Source: Pseudomonas canadensis
Lineage (GTDB): Bacteria; Pseudomonadota; Gammaproteobacteria; Pseudomonadales; Pseudomonadaceae
Direction: 5' to 3'
DNA: 64,000 bases
NCBI RefSeq assembly: GCF_000503215.1
Contig: NZ_AYTD01000001.1
Location: forward strand, 310,001 to 374,000
The position numbers were made by a program, and so were the translations under genes. The notes beneath the pieces were generated by a model. That model did no database searches. It was given only the letters and a program-made list of their open reading frames with translations, and was not told where the DNA came from. Of this stretch, positions 20,882 through 29,875 are shown piece after piece. The first letter of the stretch is position 1. Each line of letters opens with the position of its first letter.

Positions 20882-21009
20882 GTTCCCGAAAGGGGCTTGT
20901 GAGACTCTGAGGATCCTGGGCAACCAGCAATCGCAGAGCCAGGCAGGAAGCGGCGATGACAAGCCAACCTGTTTGTGAAGAGGGCGCCGAAAGGCGCCCT
21001 TTGTCGTTT
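20882..21009 (+). ncRNA. Candidate small RNA with terminator
   Basis: The 207-base gap 20823-21029 has no gene but shows a promoter-like pair (TTGCCG 20848-20853 and CATACT 20870-20875, 16 apart) and a strong terminator (agggcgcc-gaaa-ggcgccct at 20981-21000 followed by a T-rich tail). Between them are further short hairpins (cctgg...ccagg near 20918-20945) and aggaag/gagga motifs. This suggests a transcript of about 120 bases. I do not recognise the family; it could be a leftover of a decayed gene. Confidence 0.4.
20981..21009 (+). terminator. Strong terminator hairpin
   Basis: A perfect 8-bp GC-rich stem with a GAAA tetraloop, then ttgtcgttt. On the minus strand no T run follows, so it acts on plus-strand transcripts. 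Confidence 0.75.
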
Positions 21010-21029
21010 CTGTAGAGCCTGAATTCGTT

Positions 21030-21473
21030 TTACTTGGTGGTGCCGGTTTGCTCAAACAACTGCGCCGCCGTCCCCGCCTCATTCACGCCATTGCTGCGCA
21101 ACCCCGCCATGATGTCGCTGTCCAGATTGTTCACCCAACGGTTGTAGTTGCGATGGATCTTGCCGTCCTTGTAGCCCAGGGCGCGGCTGTCGCGGTAGGT
21201 GATGGCGTAGCTGTTGCGGGTGTAGCGGATGTCGATGGCTGCGTAATACTGGTTACGCACGTTGATCTCGGCCTGTACCAGCTGCGGGCTCAGGCGTTGT
21301 ACCGTCCACTCGCGTTTTTGCAGGGCGTTGACGATCACCGTTTTCATTTTTTCTTCGCTGACCTGGGCGTCGGCTGGCAGGTTGTGCTGGGTGTTGAGGA
21401 TCGGCTTGCTGGTGCAACCGGCGGTGACCAACAGGGCCAGGGTGATCAGGGTGACGCGTAGCAAGGAAGACAT
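21030..21473 (-). CDS. Small lipoprotein at the end of the aryl polyene operon
   Basis: A 147-residue predicted lipoprotein: hydrophobic signal followed by LLVTAGC with Cys20 as the lipid-modified residue. The mature part has a conserved-looking block YAAIDIRYTRNSYAITYRDS but no domain I can name with certainty. It starts 26 bases after the second ketosynthase gene on the same strand and so is probably the last gene of the operon. By position it may help to place or anchor the polyene lipid in the outer membrane; this is inference. Confidence 0.75.
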   Translation of the reverse strand: MSSLLRVTLITLALLVTAGCTSKPILNTQHNLPADAQVSEEKMKTVIVNALQKREWTVQRLSPQLVQAEINVRNQYYAAIDIRYTRNSYAITYRDSRALGYKDGKIHRNYNRWVNNLDSDIMAGLRSNGVNEAGTAAQLFEQTGTTK

Positions 21474-21499
21474 TCCGTATTCTCCAATCGATTTGAAAG

Positions 21500-22726
21500 T
21501 CAGGACCAGCGGCGGAAGATCAGCGAGGTGTTGACGCCGCCAAAGGCAAAGTTGTTGTTCATCACGTAGTCGTGGTGCATCTCCCGGAATTCAACTTGCA
21601 GGTAATCCAGCTCGCCGCATTGCGGGTCGACCGAATCCAGGTTGAAGGTGTGCACGTATTGGTCGCGGTTCATCATCTCGATGCTGAACCACGACTCCAG
21701 CGCGCCGCACGCGCCCAAGGTGTGGCCGAGAAAGCTCTTTTGTGAGCTGATGGGCATGCGGCTGCCGAACAGGCTGCTGGTCGCCAGTGTTTCGGCGATA
21801 TCGCCCTGGTCGGTGGCGGTGCCGTGACCGTTCACGTAGCCGATTGCGGATGGCTCAAGCCCGGCATCTTCCAGGGCCAGTTCCATCGCGCGGCGCATGG
21901 TTTTCTGCTCTGGGCGGGTAGTGTGCTGGCCGTCGGCGTTGCTGCCGAAGCCCACCAGCTCGGCGTGGATATGCGCACCGCGTGCCAACGCGTGCTCCAG
22001 TTCCTCCAACACCAGCATGCCGCCGCCTTCACCGATCACCAGACCGTCACGACCACTGTCATAGGGACGTGGACTGGTCTGAGGCGCATCGTTCTTGAGG
22101 CTGGTGGCGTAGAGCGCATCGAATACCATGGCCTCAGTGGGGCAAAGCTCCTCGGCGCCGCCGGCGAGCATCAACGGCAGGCGGCCGAACTTGATTGCTT
22201 CATAGGCATAGCCAATGCCCTGGCTGCCGCTGGTGCAAGCGCTGGACGTGGGGATCAGCCGCCCGGTCAGGCCAAAGAAGATGCTGATATTCGCCGCCGT
22301 GGTGTGCGGCATCATGCGCACGTAGGAGTTGGCATTCAGCCCCTCGGCCACCGAGTTCAGCAGCATGTTGCCGAACGCCTTGATCTCGTCGGTGCTGCCG
22401 GTGGACGAGCCACAGGCCACGCCCATGCGCCCGTCCTTGATTGACTCATCGCCGAGCAAGCCCGCGTCCTGCAACGCCTGCTCTGCCGCCCACACCGCAA
22501 GGCGCGACACCCGGCCCATGCTGCGCAGTTGTTTGCGCGTCCAGTGTGCGGGCACGACAAAATCGTCGATCGGCCCGGCTAGGCGCGTGTTCAGTTCGGT
22601 AAAGCGGTCCCACTCATCCATGCGCCGGATGCCGCTGCGGTTGGCGCGGAAGTTGGCGGCGATGGTGTCCCAATCGCTGCCCAGGGAGGTCATGCCGGCC
22701 ATGCCGGTGACGACGACGCGTTTCAT
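21500..22726 (-). CDS. apeR: Beta-ketoacyl-ACP synthase of aryl polyene pathway (ApeR-type)
   Basis: A 408-residue FabF-like condensing enzyme. The catalytic triad is intact: C164 in PTSSACTSGSQG, H301 in NGHGTATDQGD and H335 in FLGHTLGACGALE. ATG 22726 overlaps the ketoreductase stop (TGATG), so it is translationally coupled; a GTG six bases upstream is less likely. In described APE systems this ketosynthase supports initiation or early condensations. The glycine-rich C-terminus NNNFAFGGVNTSL is typical of the family. Confidence 0.9.
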   Translation of the reverse strand: MKRVVVTGMAGMTSLGSDWDTIAANFRANRSGIRRMDEWDRFTELNTRLAGPIDDFVVPAHWTRKQLRSMGRVSRLAVWAAEQALQDAGLLGDESIKDGRMGVACGSSTGSTDEIKAFGNMLLNSVAEGLNANSYVRMMPHTTAANISIFFGLTGRLIPTSSACTSGSQGIGYAYEAIKFGRLPLMLAGGAEELCPTEAMVFDALYATSLKNDAPQTSPRPYDSGRDGLVIGEGGGMLVLEELEHALARGAHIHAELVGFGSNADGQHTTRPEQKTMRRAMELALEDAGLEPSAIGYVNGHGTATDQGDIAETLATSSLFGSRMPISSQKSFLGHTLGACGALESWFSIEMMNRDQYVHTFNLDSVDPQCGELDYLQVEFREMHHDYVMNNNFAFGGVNTSLIFRRWS

Positions 22727-23454
22727 CAGCACAGGCCTCCATTCACGGCCAGGACCTGGCGCGTGATGTAGCTAGCCTCGGCCGACATCAGGAAATTCAC
22801 CGCGCCGGCCACCTCTTCCGGCGTGCCCATGCGCTGCGCCGGGATCATCTTCATCAGTTCTTCCACCGGCACGTTCTCATCCAGCATGGCGGTGTCGATC
22901 AAGCCCGGAGCGACGCAATTGACAGTAATCTTGCGCTTGCCCAGCTCGATGGCCAGGGCCTTGGCTGCACCGATCAAACCGGCTTTCGAGGCGCTGTAAT
23001 TGACCTGGCCACGGTTGCCGATCAGCCCGGAAACCGAGGTGATGCACACGATGCGGCCGGCCGCGCGACGACGAATCATCGGCATCATCACCGGGTGCAA
23101 CACGTTGTAGAAACCGTCGAGGTTGGTGCGCATCACCACGTCCCAGTCGTCGTCCGACAAGGCCGGGAAGGCGCCGTCTCGGGTCAGGCCGGCGTTGAGC
23201 ACCACGCCGTAATAGGCGCCGTGTTGCTCAACGTCAGCTTCGAGGATTTCCTTGCACGCAGCACGATCCGCCACATCGAATTGCAGCACCCGCGCCTTGC
23301 GGCCCAGGGCTTCAACCTCGGCCTGCACTGCATCGGCGTCGCTACGGCCACTGCGGCAATGCAGCACGATGTCATGCCCGGCCTGAGCCAGGCGCAGTGC
23401 GATGGCGCGGCCGATGCCACGGCTGGAGCCGGTGACCAGTACGGATTCAGTCAT
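22726..23454 (-). CDS. apeQ: 3-ketoacyl-ACP reductase of aryl polyene pathway (ApeQ-type)
   Basis: A 242-residue short-chain dehydrogenase of FabG type that reduces the beta-keto group after each polyene extension using NADPH. The cofactor loop TGSSRGIG is at 8-15, NAG at 87-89, and the catalytic S140, Y153 and K157 are in place (YSASK). It overlaps the dehydratase gene by ATGA at 23451-23454. Confidence 0.93.
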   Translation of the reverse strand: MTESVLVTGSSRGIGRAIALRLAQAGHDIVLHCRSGRSDADAVQAEVEALGRKARVLQFDVADRAACKEILEADVEQHGAYYGVVLNAGLTRDGAFPALSDDDWDVVMRTNLDGFYNVLHPVMMPMIRRRAAGRIVCITSVSGLIGNRGQVNYSASKAGLIGAAKALAIELGKRKITVNCVAPGLIDTAMLDENVPVEELMKMIPAQRMGTPEEVAGAVNFLMSAEASYITRQVLAVNGGLC

Positions 23455-23912
23455 GGCGTTACGTCCTTCGATTCATCTAAATAGTTGGCCGCCTGGGGCG
23501 GTCGAAATACATTCAAGCGGGCGCTGGCCTGGATCCCGTCGCCGGTCAGGTGGCATTCGAACACACCCATGCCATTGTCGTCTTCCAAAGAGCGCAGGCC
23601 GTGGATCGCCAGCTCGGCGCCGACCGGGAAGTGTTCCACATTGCACTCGAACTTGCGTGTGCCGAGCAGGAAGCCCAGTTCCACCGCTTCACCTTTCTGG
23701 CGCGCGCGGCAACCGGCGTAGGCGGCGACGCTTTGCGCCATCAACTCGATGCCGACCCAGGCCGGCAGGCTGCCGTCCGGGCGGTTGAACAGGCCGCCGG
23801 GTTTGACCGTGACGCGGGTGTGGATCTGCTCTTCATCGAACGACAACACCTGGTCGATCAGGATCATGTCGCCCGCATGGGGCAGCAGTTCAGCGAGTGG
23901 CCAATCGATCAT
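23451..23912 (-). CDS. apeP: Hotdog dehydratase of aryl polyene pathway (ApeP-type)
   Basis: Starts at ATG 23912 with an ATGA overlap with the upstream ketosynthase, giving 153 residues. It has the N-terminal LLPHAGDMILIDQV motif and a hotdog-fold body (LPAWVGIELMAQSVAAYAG) of the 3-hydroxyacyl-ACP dehydratase type. In E. coli ApeP pairs with ApeI to form the active dehydratase; here the ApeI partner is a domain fused to the ligase at 34147-35817. Confidence 0.9.
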   Translation of the reverse strand: MIDWPLAELLPHAGDMILIDQVLSFDEEQIHTRVTVKPGGLFNRPDGSLPAWVGIELMAQSVAAYAGCRARQKGEAVELGFLLGTRKFECNVEHFPVGAELAIHGLRSLEDDNGMGVFECHLTGDGIQASARLNVFRPPQAANYLDESKDVTP

Positions 23913-25075
23913 GGGGCCTCTCCGATAATCAGGCTGACGTTGTTGCCGCCGAAGGCAAACGAATTGCTCATCAGGCAGCGCTTTCCTAGGGTTTCTGCAG
24001 CCTGCGCCCACTGCAAGGCGGGCAGGGCCGGGTCGGCCTGGCCGTCCCACACGTGGGGTGGGACGCGGTTGTGAGCCAGGCTCAACCAACAGAACGCCGC
24101 TTCCAGCGCCCCGGCTGCGCCCAGGGTGTGACCGCTCATGGGTTTGGTCGATGAGCAGGCCACGCCGTGCGGGAACAGGCTGGCGACGGCCAGGCTTTCC
24201 ATGGCGTCGTTATGTTGGGTGGCGGTGCCGTGCAAGTTCAGGTAACCGATCTGCTCGGGCTGCAATCGGGCGCTGGCCAAGGCCTTGCGCATTGACTGCA
24301 ACGCGCCTTTGCCGGTGGGCTCGGGCGCGGAGATATGGTGCGCATCGCAACTGGCGCCGCTGCCCAGCAGGGCGATGGGCGCGGGTTCCTTGCTCATCAC
24401 AAACAGCACGGCCGCTTCGCCGATGTTGATGCCGTTGCGGTTCACCGAGAACGGATTGCAGCGCTCGTTCGACACCGCTTCCAATGAGCTGAAACCGTTG
24501 AGTGTCAGCTTGCACAGGCTGTCGACGCCGCCGCAGATCACTGCATCGCACACGCCCAGGTCCAGCAGGCGCTGGGCACTCATCAAGGCACGGGCGCTGG
24601 AGGTGCAGGCGGTGGAGATCACATAGGCCGGGCCACTCAGTTGCAGCCAGTCGGCGAGGAAATTCGCCGGCGCGCTGAGTTCCTGCTGCTGGTAGTCGTA
24701 GTCGCCGGGGAACTGGTGTTCGCGCAAAAAGTGCGCGATGCCCCGACTGGCTTCGTCGATGCCCGAGGTGCTGGTGCCGAGCACAACGCCGACCCGTGAC
24801 GCGCCGTAGGTGTGGATCGCCTGTCGGATATCGCCTTCGATCTGCAACGCCGCTTCCAGCAGCAACTGGTTATTGCGGCTGCTTTGCTGGCCCAGCTCGG
24901 GCGGGATGATTGCCAAGTCGCCTTTCACGGCGCCCACCGGCAATACGCGCTCCGGCACCCAGCCGCTTTCAGGGCGCATGCCGGAGCAGTCCCCGGCAAA
25001 CAGGCTGCGGCTGACCTCGTCCTGGCCGCGGCCAAGGGCGCAGATCACGCCCAGGGCGTTGAGGTAAGCGCTCAT
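23909..25075 (-). CDS. apeO: Beta-ketoacyl-ACP synthase of aryl polyene pathway (ApeO-type)
   Basis: From ATG 25075 (ATGA overlap with the DUF3261 gene) it encodes 388 residues. Catalytic residues are C157 (VISTACTSSARA), H282 (NLHGTATQHND) and H316 (SGHTLGAAGALE). In APE systems this ketosynthase forms a heterodimer with the chain-length-factor-like ApeC, encoded at the other end of this operon. It is more divergent from FabF than the 21500-22726 protein and lacks the usual strict N-terminal VVVTG motif. Confidence 0.9.
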   Translation of the reverse strand: MSAYLNALGVICALGRGQDEVSRSLFAGDCSGMRPESGWVPERVLPVGAVKGDLAIIPPELGQQSSRNNQLLLEAALQIEGDIRQAIHTYGASRVGVVLGTSTSGIDEASRGIAHFLREHQFPGDYDYQQQELSAPANFLADWLQLSGPAYVISTACTSSARALMSAQRLLDLGVCDAVICGGVDSLCKLTLNGFSSLEAVSNERCNPFSVNRNGINIGEAAVLFVMSKEPAPIALLGSGASCDAHHISAPEPTGKGALQSMRKALASARLQPEQIGYLNLHGTATQHNDAMESLAVASLFPHGVACSSTKPMSGHTLGAAGALEAAFCWLSLAHNRVPPHVWDGQADPALPALQWAQAAETLGKRCLMSNSFAFGGNNVSLIIGEAP

Positions 25076-25554
25076 CGAGCGGCTCCAAGCGGTGTGATGC
25101 GGTAACTCAAGGGCTGGCCGGCCATGTTCACGCTGAAGACCTCGGACGATTGATACACGATCTGCCAATGCCCCGGCAGGGTGCGCGTCAGGTCCATGGC
25201 CTGGGCGCTGGGGTAGAGCGCGCGCACGTCATCGGCCGACGTCAGGGCAAATAGCAACGCGGCAAACAGCTCGCGCGCCTGGGGATTGGGCGGCAGCAAG
25301 CCGTCGGCCTGCCACTCGCCATCGATCAGTTTTTGTCGGGCCTGGGGAATGCCCAGCGGGTCCATCATCGACCAGCGAATGCCGCCGCTTTCGCGCTGGA
25401 TCACCAACAGCCAGTCCTGGCTCTGGCCGTCGGCCAGGCGCTGCACATGCAATTGCAGCGGCAAGGCCAGGGTTGGGGTTTTCTCCGGCAGCGGCGGCTG
25501 GCTGGCGCAGGCGCTCAGCAGCAACAGGCAGCCGATCAACAGCATGCGCATCAT
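25072..25554 (-). CDS. DUF3261 lipoprotein of aryl polyene cluster
   Basis: A 160-residue lipoprotein starting at ATG 25554 (ATGA overlap with the methyltransferase). The signal LLLLSACASQP has the lipobox cysteine at 16. The remainder (QRLADGQSQDWLLVIQ, GGIRWSMMDPLGIPQARQ) is typical of the DUF3261 proteins found in nearly all APE clusters, where they are thought to work with the LolA-like protein and the MMPL exporter in moving the product to the outer membrane. It corresponds in place to the ApeN position in E. coli. Confidence 0.85.
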   Translation of the reverse strand: MMRMLLIGCLLLLSACASQPPLPEKTPTLALPLQLHVQRLADGQSQDWLLVIQRESGGIRWSMMDPLGIPQARQKLIDGEWQADGLLPPNPQARELFAALLFALTSADDVRALYPSAQAMDLTRTLPGHWQIVYQSSEVFSVNMAGQPLSYRITPLGAAR

Positions 25555-26285
25555 GGGGCTGCGCTCGTTAAGGGTTTGCGTGCCACGCAGTTGACCAGGG
25601 TTTCCTCGCGCTGCCCCACCGGCGGCGCCTTGCGCAGGCCCCAGCGTTCCAGCAGGCCGAAATCGCTGGAGCGGCTCCACCACAAGTACGGGTACGAGAT
25701 GTTCTGCGGACCGAATTCAAAGCCCTGCTCGCGGAGCATATCCAGGTACTCATCGGCGCTTTTCTGCACATGCATCGGGTGGCGGAACAGCCAGCGAATC
25801 ACCCAGGTGTCGATATAGGCTTCGGTGGATTCTGCAAACAGCAGATAACCGCCCGGCTTGAGCACACGGTAGAACTCCTTGAGCGCGCGGTGCTGCTCGA
25901 CCAGGTGGTGAAAGGTCTGGTGGCAGAACAGGATATCGACGCTTTCGTCCGGCACTTGCAAGGTGGCGCAGTCGCTGCCGATCAGCTCGATGGCCAAGCC
26001 TTGGCGCTGAGCTTCTTCGCGGCTCAGTTCCAGGCTGTGCGGGTCGGCATCCAGGCCGATCAGGCGCTCGGGAGCGAACACCTGCTGCAAGTATTGGAAC
26101 GATTTGCCTTGGCCGCAACCGGCGTCCAGCAGTACCGGGGCCTCGGGCAGCGGGTCGGTAAACAGGCTGCGCAGGTCGTTGATCGCCACGCGCAGCACAT
26201 GGTGCTGCCAGGTGTGGCTGCGCAGGAACCAAAAGCCGAACCTGGTTTCTTCGACGTAGTTCTTACTTAAGTACTGACTGCTCAT
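25551..26285 (-). CDS. SAM-dependent methyltransferase of aryl polyene cluster
   Basis: A 244-residue class I methyltransferase. Motif I is LLDAGCGQGKSF (about 51-62), followed by the acidic LIGLDADPHSL and the ESVDILFCHQTFHHL post-motif; the C-terminus is family-specific. In APE chemistry the aryl head can be ring-methylated, so this enzyme is the likely candidate for decorating it. It overlaps both neighbours by ATGA. Confidence 0.88.
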   Translation of the reverse strand: MSSQYLSKNYVEETRFGFWFLRSHTWQHHVLRVAINDLRSLFTDPLPEAPVLLDAGCGQGKSFQYLQQVFAPERLIGLDADPHSLELSREEAQRQGLAIELIGSDCATLQVPDESVDILFCHQTFHHLVEQHRALKEFYRVLKPGGYLLFAESTEAYIDTWVIRWLFRHPMHVQKSADEYLDMLREQGFEFGPQNISYPYLWWSRSSDFGLLERWGLRKAPPVGQREETLVNCVARKPLTSAAP

Positions 26286-27529
26286 ACCGGCTCACTCGCA
26301 CAAATCTCCGACAACATCCGCAACCGCCGCTTGGGCTCGCTGACAAACGGGTTGCGCTCATCCCACGCGTAGCCGGCGAGGATCGAGCTGATCATCCGGC
26401 GAATCTCCGGCGAGCTGTCCGGGTGGTAGATCACATCCTGGAACGTCCCGGCGTACCAGCCTTCGACGTAACAGCGGAAGGTGTCCACGCCGCGTTTCAA
26501 GGGCACGGCAAACTCGTTCTCCCAGTCCACGGTTTCGCCCTTGAGCTGACGGTGCAACACAGCGGCCGCCATGCTTGCCGAGCGCATCGCGATGGTCACC
26601 CCGGAAGAAAACACCGGGTCGAGGAATTCCGCCGCATTGCCCAGCAGCGCGAAGCCCGGTCCGTGCAGGGTTTTGACGTTGGCTGCGTAGCCACCGAGGG
26701 TGCGCGCCGGGGTGTCCCACACGGCGTTTTGCAGCACGCCGGCAAGGCTCGGGGTTTCGGCGATAAAGCCGCGCAGGCAGGCGTCGAGGTCGCCATCGCG
26801 ACCGTCGAAATGCTCCTTGGCCGCGACTACGCCCACCGAACAACGCCCGTTGCTGAACGGAATGGTCCAGAACCAGATGTCACGCTGGGTCGGATGGGTG
26901 GTCACCAGAATCTTGGTGCGATCAAAGCCGGGATGTTCGATGCGGTCTTCGACGTGGGTGAACACGGCTTGGCGTACGGGGAAGTCGGACGGCAGGTCCA
27001 AGTCCAGCAGACGCGGCAGCACGCGGCCATAGCCGCTGGCGTCGAGTACGAACTTGGCCTTGAGGTGGTACTCGCTGCCGTTCTCACGGCGCACATGCAG
27101 GTAGCGGCTCTCGCCGCTGAAATCCACGCCGACGATAGTTTCGCCGTAGCGGATCTCCACACCTTGCTTGGCGGCCTGATCGGCCAGCAACTTGTCGAAC
27201 TCGCCGCGCTGCACCTGGAAGGTGGTCGGCTTGCCGTTGCTGAAGGTGTCACTGAAATCAAATGCGCTGTAGCGCTCGCCCCAGGCGAACGCGGCGCCGG
27301 TTTTCACCTGGAACCCTGCGGCCTGTACGGCGTCGAGCATGCCGGCTTCTTCGATGAAATCGATGCAGTGCGACAGCAGGCTTTCGCCGATCGAGAACCG
27401 TGGGAAATGCTGGCGCTCGATGATCAATACATCATGCCCTTTGCGCTTTAACAGCGCGGCGGCGATGGCCCCGGACGGACCGGCACCGATCACCACCACC
27501 TGGCGACGTTCCATTTCAACTGTGGGCAC
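26282..27529 (-). CDS. FAD-dependent oxidoreductase (halogenase/hydroxylase-like)
   Basis: A flavoprotein of 415 residues. GTG 27529 is chosen because aaggag lies five bases before it; ATG 27547 and ATG 27514 are alternatives. The FAD-binding VVVIGAGPSGAIAAALLKRKG is at the N-terminus, FSIGESLLSHC resembles the tryptophan-halogenase/geranylgeranyl-reductase family, and GFALLGNAAEFLDPVFSSGV is the second FAD motif. The halogenase WxWxIP motif appears as IWFWTIPFSNGR, so halogenation cannot be excluded, but in APE clusters this type is usually considered a hydroxylase or oxidase acting on the aryl head. Confidence 0.85.
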   Translation of the reverse strand: MPTVEMERRQVVVIGAGPSGAIAAALLKRKGHDVLIIERQHFPRFSIGESLLSHCIDFIEEAGMLDAVQAAGFQVKTGAAFAWGERYSAFDFSDTFSNGKPTTFQVQRGEFDKLLADQAAKQGVEIRYGETIVGVDFSGESRYLHVRRENGSEYHLKAKFVLDASGYGRVLPRLLDLDLPSDFPVRQAVFTHVEDRIEHPGFDRTKILVTTHPTQRDIWFWTIPFSNGRCSVGVVAAKEHFDGRDGDLDACLRGFIAETPSLAGVLQNAVWDTPARTLGGYAANVKTLHGPGFALLGNAAEFLDPVFSSGVTIAMRSASMAAAVLHRQLKGETVDWENEFAVPLKRGVDTFRCYVEGWYAGTFQDVIYHPDSSPEIRRMISSILAGYAWDERNPFVSEPKRRLRMLSEICASEPV

Positions 27530-27562
27530 GAGGGCTCCTTGCCACATTGGCGATAATCACAT

Positions 27563-29875
27563 TCATAAGGCGTGCTTCTGTTGCCCGGCCCAGGGTGCCA
27601 GCATAAAGCTGAATGCCAGCCCCAGGCTGACCGATAAGCCGAAATTACTCACTGCCGGTGTACTGGACACCGCCAGCAGCCCAAACGACAGCCAGGTCGT
27701 CAACGCTGCCAACAAGGTGCCCAAGAGACTGACCGCAGGACCGCCGATTTGCTCGCGCATCAGGATCGCGTAGTCGACGCTGATCGCCGTGACCAGTAGC
27801 AGGCCGAACAGACTGAACAGTGTCAGCGGCTGCCCCAGCCATCCAAGGCTGGCCAGGCTGCATAGGGCCGCCAGCAGCGGCAGTGCGACGATACGCAAGG
27901 CACCGCCGAAGCCGAACGGCAGGATCAGCAACAGTACGATCAACACGCAGGACATCAACTTCAGTTCAGCGGCGCTGATCTGTGTGTCGGCGAACACCCG
28001 GTTCAAGTCGCCCAGGCGGTCCACCAGTTGCACACCGGGTAAGTCCAGCGCCTGCACACGTAGCAAGGCGGGGTTGTTCAAGCCTTGCAGGCTGACCATG
28101 GCCGCCACGCCGCCATCGACCTTACCGAGCCACAGCGTGCGCCAAGGCTCGGCCATCGGGCCGGCCAGCGCAGCGTCGATATCTTGGGTAGGCAGCGCTT
28201 GCAGGTGCGCGACTTCGGCTTGCAGGGCGCTGGCGGGTACGCCGAGGTCGAGCAGCGGCTGCCAGTGTTGTGGCAGGTTGTTCAGCGCATCACGCAGTTG
28301 TTGTTGCTCGGCGGGCTGGCTGACCAGTTGATTGAGCGCCAGGTAGCCCTGGAGCTTGTCCATATTCACCAATTGATCCAGGCGCTGCGCCAACGCGCTC
28401 TGACGCTCTAGCAACTGTTGCTGGTTGTCCGCCCGCACCAGGAAGAACTGGCTGGTGGGCTGGAACCCGGTGATCCGCGCCACGGCCTGCGCTTCTTGCA
28501 GCAATTGCGGCGGCGCGCCGATCCATTGGCGGATATCGTTTTTGCTGTTCAGGTGCCACAGGCCACCCGCGCAAAACAGCAGCAGCAAGGCCAGCAGCAC
28601 CGGGCTCGGCACGCGCTTGAGCAATGAGGCGCGTAGCAGCCACAGGCATTCGGCGATGCGCAGCGGCCATTGTGCCGGGCGCAACTCGACGCCCTTGAGC
28701 AGCGCCGGCAACAGGCACACGGCGGACAGGTAGGCGCCGACCAAGCCTGCGGCTGAGAAGATGGCGATTTGCGTCAACGCCGGGAACGGCGTCCAGGCCA
28801 GCGCCAGGTAACCGATACAGCTGGTCGCCAGGCTCAAGCTCAAGCCCGGCAAGGTGATGCGCAACGCCGGCCAACTGCGCCACGGGCTCATGCTCCAGCT
28901 TTTCGACAAGTAGTGCAGCGGGTAATCCACCGCTACGCCGATCAGGCTGGAACCCAGCACCAGCGTCATCACGTGCATATGGCCGAACAGCGCCACACAG
29001 GCCACCGCGCCAAACAGCATGCCCACCAGCACCGGCACAAAGGCCAGCAACACGCGCCAGCGGCGGAAGGCGAGCAACAGCAACAACAGGATGCCGACGG
29101 TTGCGCCGCCGCCGACCCAGGTGATTTCGCGCGTGGCTTGCTGTTGACCATTGGCGGCGTAGAGCAAGCCGCTGGCGGCGAGTAATTGCGCGCCGTGTTC
29201 GCTGGCTTGCGCGCGACTGGCCTGAAGCACGTCCGCCACCTGCAGCGGCAGTTTCATGTCGAAGGCATTGCCGGTGGTGCGCGCACGCAGCAGCACCCAG
29301 CTCTTGCCGTCGGCATCGGCGATCAACGCGCCGCTGCCGATATCCAACTGCACCGAACCGTGTTGCGGCTGGCTGTTCTGGATACGTCCGGTGAGGCCCA
29401 GCCAGTCATCCTGGCTGGGCACCAGGCTGAAGCCGCTAAAGGGGTCGAACAGCGCTTGCACGCGCTGCTGGATAAACGCGTCGGGCTGTTCGATCAGTTG
29501 CTCGCGGTCCTTGGCCGAGAGCATCGCCAGGCGCCCGCGCAGCAATTGCTCGCGCAGTGCGGGCAAGTCGGCTTGCAGGTTCCACTGCACTTTTTCAAAC
29601 AGCCCACTGGCCTGCCAGCGCTCGCCCAATTGTTGGGCAACTGCCACGGCTTGCTGGCGGTCGGCATGGCCCACCAGCACCAGCATCTCGCGGTTCAGCG
29701 GTTCCTGCATGCGCTGTTCGGCTTGCTGCTCCAGGGCATCCGGCGTGTTGCCCGGTACCAGTTCCATCAGGTTGGCCGACAACGGCGCGCCATGGCGCCA
29801 CTGCCAGCCGGCCAGGGCCAGCACGGCCACCAGCAGGATCAGGAACAGGCGCGGCAGCAGGCGCTCACTGGGCAA
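27563..29875 (-). CDS. apeM: MMPL/RND-type exporter of aryl polyene lipid (ApeM-type)
   Basis: A 770-residue inner-membrane protein with two repeats, each one membrane helix plus a periplasmic domain (about 30-240 and 430-600) followed by a five-helix bundle. Helix-rich blocks such as LGSSLIGVAVDYPLHYLSK (about 311-329) and LLLVTAISVDYAILMREQI (about 700-718) carry the conserved Asp used for proton coupling in MMPL proteins. It is the presumed flippase or exporter of the polyene lipid. The start overlaps the LolA-like gene by 11 bases. Confidence 0.9.
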   Translation of the reverse strand: MPSERLLPRLFLILLVAVLALAGWQWRHGAPLSANLMELVPGNTPDALEQQAEQRMQEPLNREMLVLVGHADRQQAVAVAQQLGERWQASGLFEKVQWNLQADLPALREQLLRGRLAMLSAKDREQLIEQPDAFIQQRVQALFDPFSGFSLVPSQDDWLGLTGRIQNSQPQHGSVQLDIGSGALIADADGKSWVLLRARTTGNAFDMKLPLQVADVLQASRAQASEHGAQLLAASGLLYAANGQQQATREITWVGGGATVGILLLLLLAFRRWRVLLAFVPVLVGMLFGAVACVALFGHMHVMTLVLGSSLIGVAVDYPLHYLSKSWSMSPWRSWPALRITLPGLSLSLATSCIGYLALAWTPFPALTQIAIFSAAGLVGAYLSAVCLLPALLKGVELRPAQWPLRIAECLWLLRASLLKRVPSPVLLALLLLFCAGGLWHLNSKNDIRQWIGAPPQLLQEAQAVARITGFQPTSQFFLVRADNQQQLLERQSALAQRLDQLVNMDKLQGYLALNQLVSQPAEQQQLRDALNNLPQHWQPLLDLGVPASALQAEVAHLQALPTQDIDAALAGPMAEPWRTLWLGKVDGGVAAMVSLQGLNNPALLRVQALDLPGVQLVDRLGDLNRVFADTQISAAELKLMSCVLIVLLLILPFGFGGALRIVALPLLAALCSLASLGWLGQPLTLFSLFGLLLVTAISVDYAILMREQIGGPAVSLLGTLLAALTTWLSFGLLAVSSTPAVSNFGLSVSLGLAFSFMLAPWAGQQKHAL

